Shown here: in pieces, positions 21,115-22,117 of the stretch
Layout of the letters: each line of letters begins with the position of its first letter
Position numbering within the stretch: the stretch's first letter is position 1
Origin: DASRQK01 sp964436635
GTDB taxonomy: Bacteria; Bacteroidota; Bacteroidia; Sphingobacteriales; Sphingobacteriaceae
Assembly: GCA_964436635.1 (NCBI GenBank)
Contig: CAYTDM010000028.1
Coordinates: 1 to 22,117 of the forward strand
Length of the DNA: 22,117 nucleotides
Direction: 5' to 3'
Position numbers and translations under genes: made by a program
Notes under the pieces: model-generated
The model's database searches: none
What the model saw: only the letters and a program-made list of their open reading frames with translations
What the model was told of the DNA's origin: nothing

Positions 21115-22117
21115 TTATAAACGTATCTCAATTCGATATTCCACCCCAACTCCTGCACCAGCTCCACCAGACATTGCACCAGCTCCACCAGACATTGCGT
21201 CAGCTCCAACACTAACTCCACCAGCCATTGCGCCAATCATTGCGCTAGCCGGACTAAGGACCACAAACTTTCCACCCCTGCCCACGATCCGACCCTCAAT
21301 ATTCCTCAACCCATACGCCTTCGCCTTCTCCACCTCAAAATCAAACCCAATCCCATTATCCGCGATCCGCAAAAACAACACCCGCTCCCCCGGCTCCATG
21401 CGCTTCAAATGTCCATCCGGCTCCACGCGCTTCAAATTCTCTCCCTGTTCCAAAACCACCTTCTGCTCCAAATGCACCAAAATCCTAGTCGCCTGTGCAT
21501 GTTTCAAAGCATTATTCACGATTTCCTGCACCATACGAAACACATCCACCGCCAGACTCGAAGCCAGTAACACATTCTCCCTCACCTCAAAACTAAAATC
21601 AAATTCTACCTCCTCCTTCACCTCCGCGACACTATTAATAAAATTTAACAGCTTCGCCCTCAGGTCGTCCAGATGAATCTCATCCAAATTCAACACCCAC
21701 AAAGTATTCTTCAGCTCCAACATCAAATTTTCCGAAAGCTTAGAAAGTTGCTCGATTTTTTGCTCCGCAATCATCCCTTTTTGCTCCACAACCCCCATTT
21801 CCGGCCCCGAAAAGTTGTTATCTCGTTCCGCAACCTCATACGGCCGCAGTTCACGCTCTTTTAACCCATCTAAAATCATATTCATAAGCGTTAATTGAGC
21901 TCCCATACTATCGTGCAAATCCGCTGAAATCCGTAATCGTTGCGCTTGCAACTCCCTTTCCCCCTCGATCGTCGCCATCCAATACGCATGCTCAAAATTC
22001 TTATACATCATCATGCTCCGGATCGCCAATAACAAGTACACAAACACCATAAACACCGGCATCCAAATCAAATCCATATCCATCAACGACACATTCACCA
22101 CCCCCGCGATCACCAAA
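21115..22117 (-). CDS. Sensor histidine kinase, HisKA_3 type (partial, start outside window)
   Basis: The visible 333 residues are the C-terminal part of a membrane sensor kinase. A hydrophobic segment near the window edge (LIWMPVFMVFVYLLLAIRSMMM) is followed by a short linker and the phosphoacceptor box RISADLHDSMGAQLTLMNMI, the form paired with NarL-type regulators. The ATPase part has the N-box VQEIVNNALKHA, the G1 box IADNGIGFDFE and the G2 box YGLRNIEGRI. Between the last strands, a low-complexity insert rich in Gly, Ala, Met and Ser (about 37 residues, ADAMSGGAGAMSGGAGAG) interrupts the normal end KFVVLSP...VEYRIEIRL. The frame runs to the window edge and the apparent TTG start there is not real. 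Confidence 0.9.
   Translation of the reverse strand, partial: LVIAGVVNVSLMDMDLIWMPVFMVFVYLLLAIRSMMMYKNFEHAYWMATIEGERELQAQRLRISADLHDSMGAQLTLMNMILDGLKERELRPYEVAERDNNFSGPEMGVVEQKGMIAEQKIEQLSKLSENLMLELKNTLWVLNLDEIHLDDLRAKLLNFINSVAEVKEEVEFDFSFEVRENVLLASSLAVDVFRMVQEIVNNALKHAQATRILVHLEQKVVLEQGENLKRVEPDGHLKRMEPGERVLFLRIADNGIGFDFEVEKAKAYGLRNIEGRIVGRGGKFVVLSPASAMIGAMAGGVSVGADAMSGGAGAMSGGAGAGVGVEYRIEIRL
21154..21216. repeat. 21-bp coding repeat in the C-terminal part of the sensor kinase
   Basis: Two identical 21-bp units (21154-21174, 21175-21195) and a diverged third (21196-21216), each containing CAGCTCCACCAGACA or a variant, encode the seven-residue repeat AMSGGAG. The period keeps the frame, so copy-number change would lengthen or shorten the insert without breaking the protein. 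Confidence 0.75.

Overview
The window looks like a scaffold piece from a low-GC member of the Bacteroidota, probably from a Sphingobacterium/Pedobacter- or Cytophaga-like group. This rests on gene families (TonB receptor, LytS/LytTR pair, Fic and split-HipA genes, a DUF6252-like lipoprotein) and on promoters of the Bacteroidota form TTG-N19..23-TAnnTTTG, seen at about 996-1025, 5138-5169, 7401-7430 and 11008-11041. A run of 10 N at 7110-7119 shows that the assembly is draft. There is no rRNA, tRNA, CRISPR array, integrase or transposase.

Layout. (1) 1-990: a fragment of a mobile-element Prim-Pol gene on + runs head-on into a C-terminally truncated TonB-dependent receptor gene on -, with a junction near 140-150. 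The receptor promoter carries two operator-like palindromes. (2) 1175-3993: an unknown membrane-anchored protein, then a LytS-type histidine kinase and a LytTR response regulator separated by four 21-bp iterons. (3) 4011-8858: housekeeping and metabolic genes: a KAS III-like enzyme, RhlE helicase, a cupin, a small membrane protein and an exported purple-acid-phosphatase-like metallophosphoesterase. (4) 8930-10797: cysE-cysK for cysteine synthesis, preceded by a structured leader or small-RNA candidate. (5) 11107-12306: an exported PGRP-type amidase and an unknown 107-residue protein. (6) 12375-13782: an arsenic operon arsR-DUF6428-arsC without an efflux pump. (7) 13860-19664: a toxin-antitoxin-like cluster with three different Fic proteins (one missing its autoinhibitory N-terminus, one fused to an AbiEi-like domain) and a tripartite HipB-HipS-HipT-like operon. 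Each gene or operon has its own multi-copy upstream repeat. (8) 19685-22117: a lipoprotein and a NarL-type response regulator with its HisKA_3 sensor kinase, cut by the window edge.

The two most unusual properties are the Fic/Fic/AbiEi-Fic/HipBST cluster with repeated operator-like sites (nested GCGGAGA palindromes, 24-bp direct repeats, and four 18-bp palindromes at exactly 40-bp steps), and a window-wide habit of private short tandem repeats (periods 11, 14, 17, 18, 21, 22, 24 and 42 bp) placed at gene ends. Three of these arrays contain the stop codon of the gene they follow. All functional assignments come from reading motifs in the translated sequence; no database search was run.
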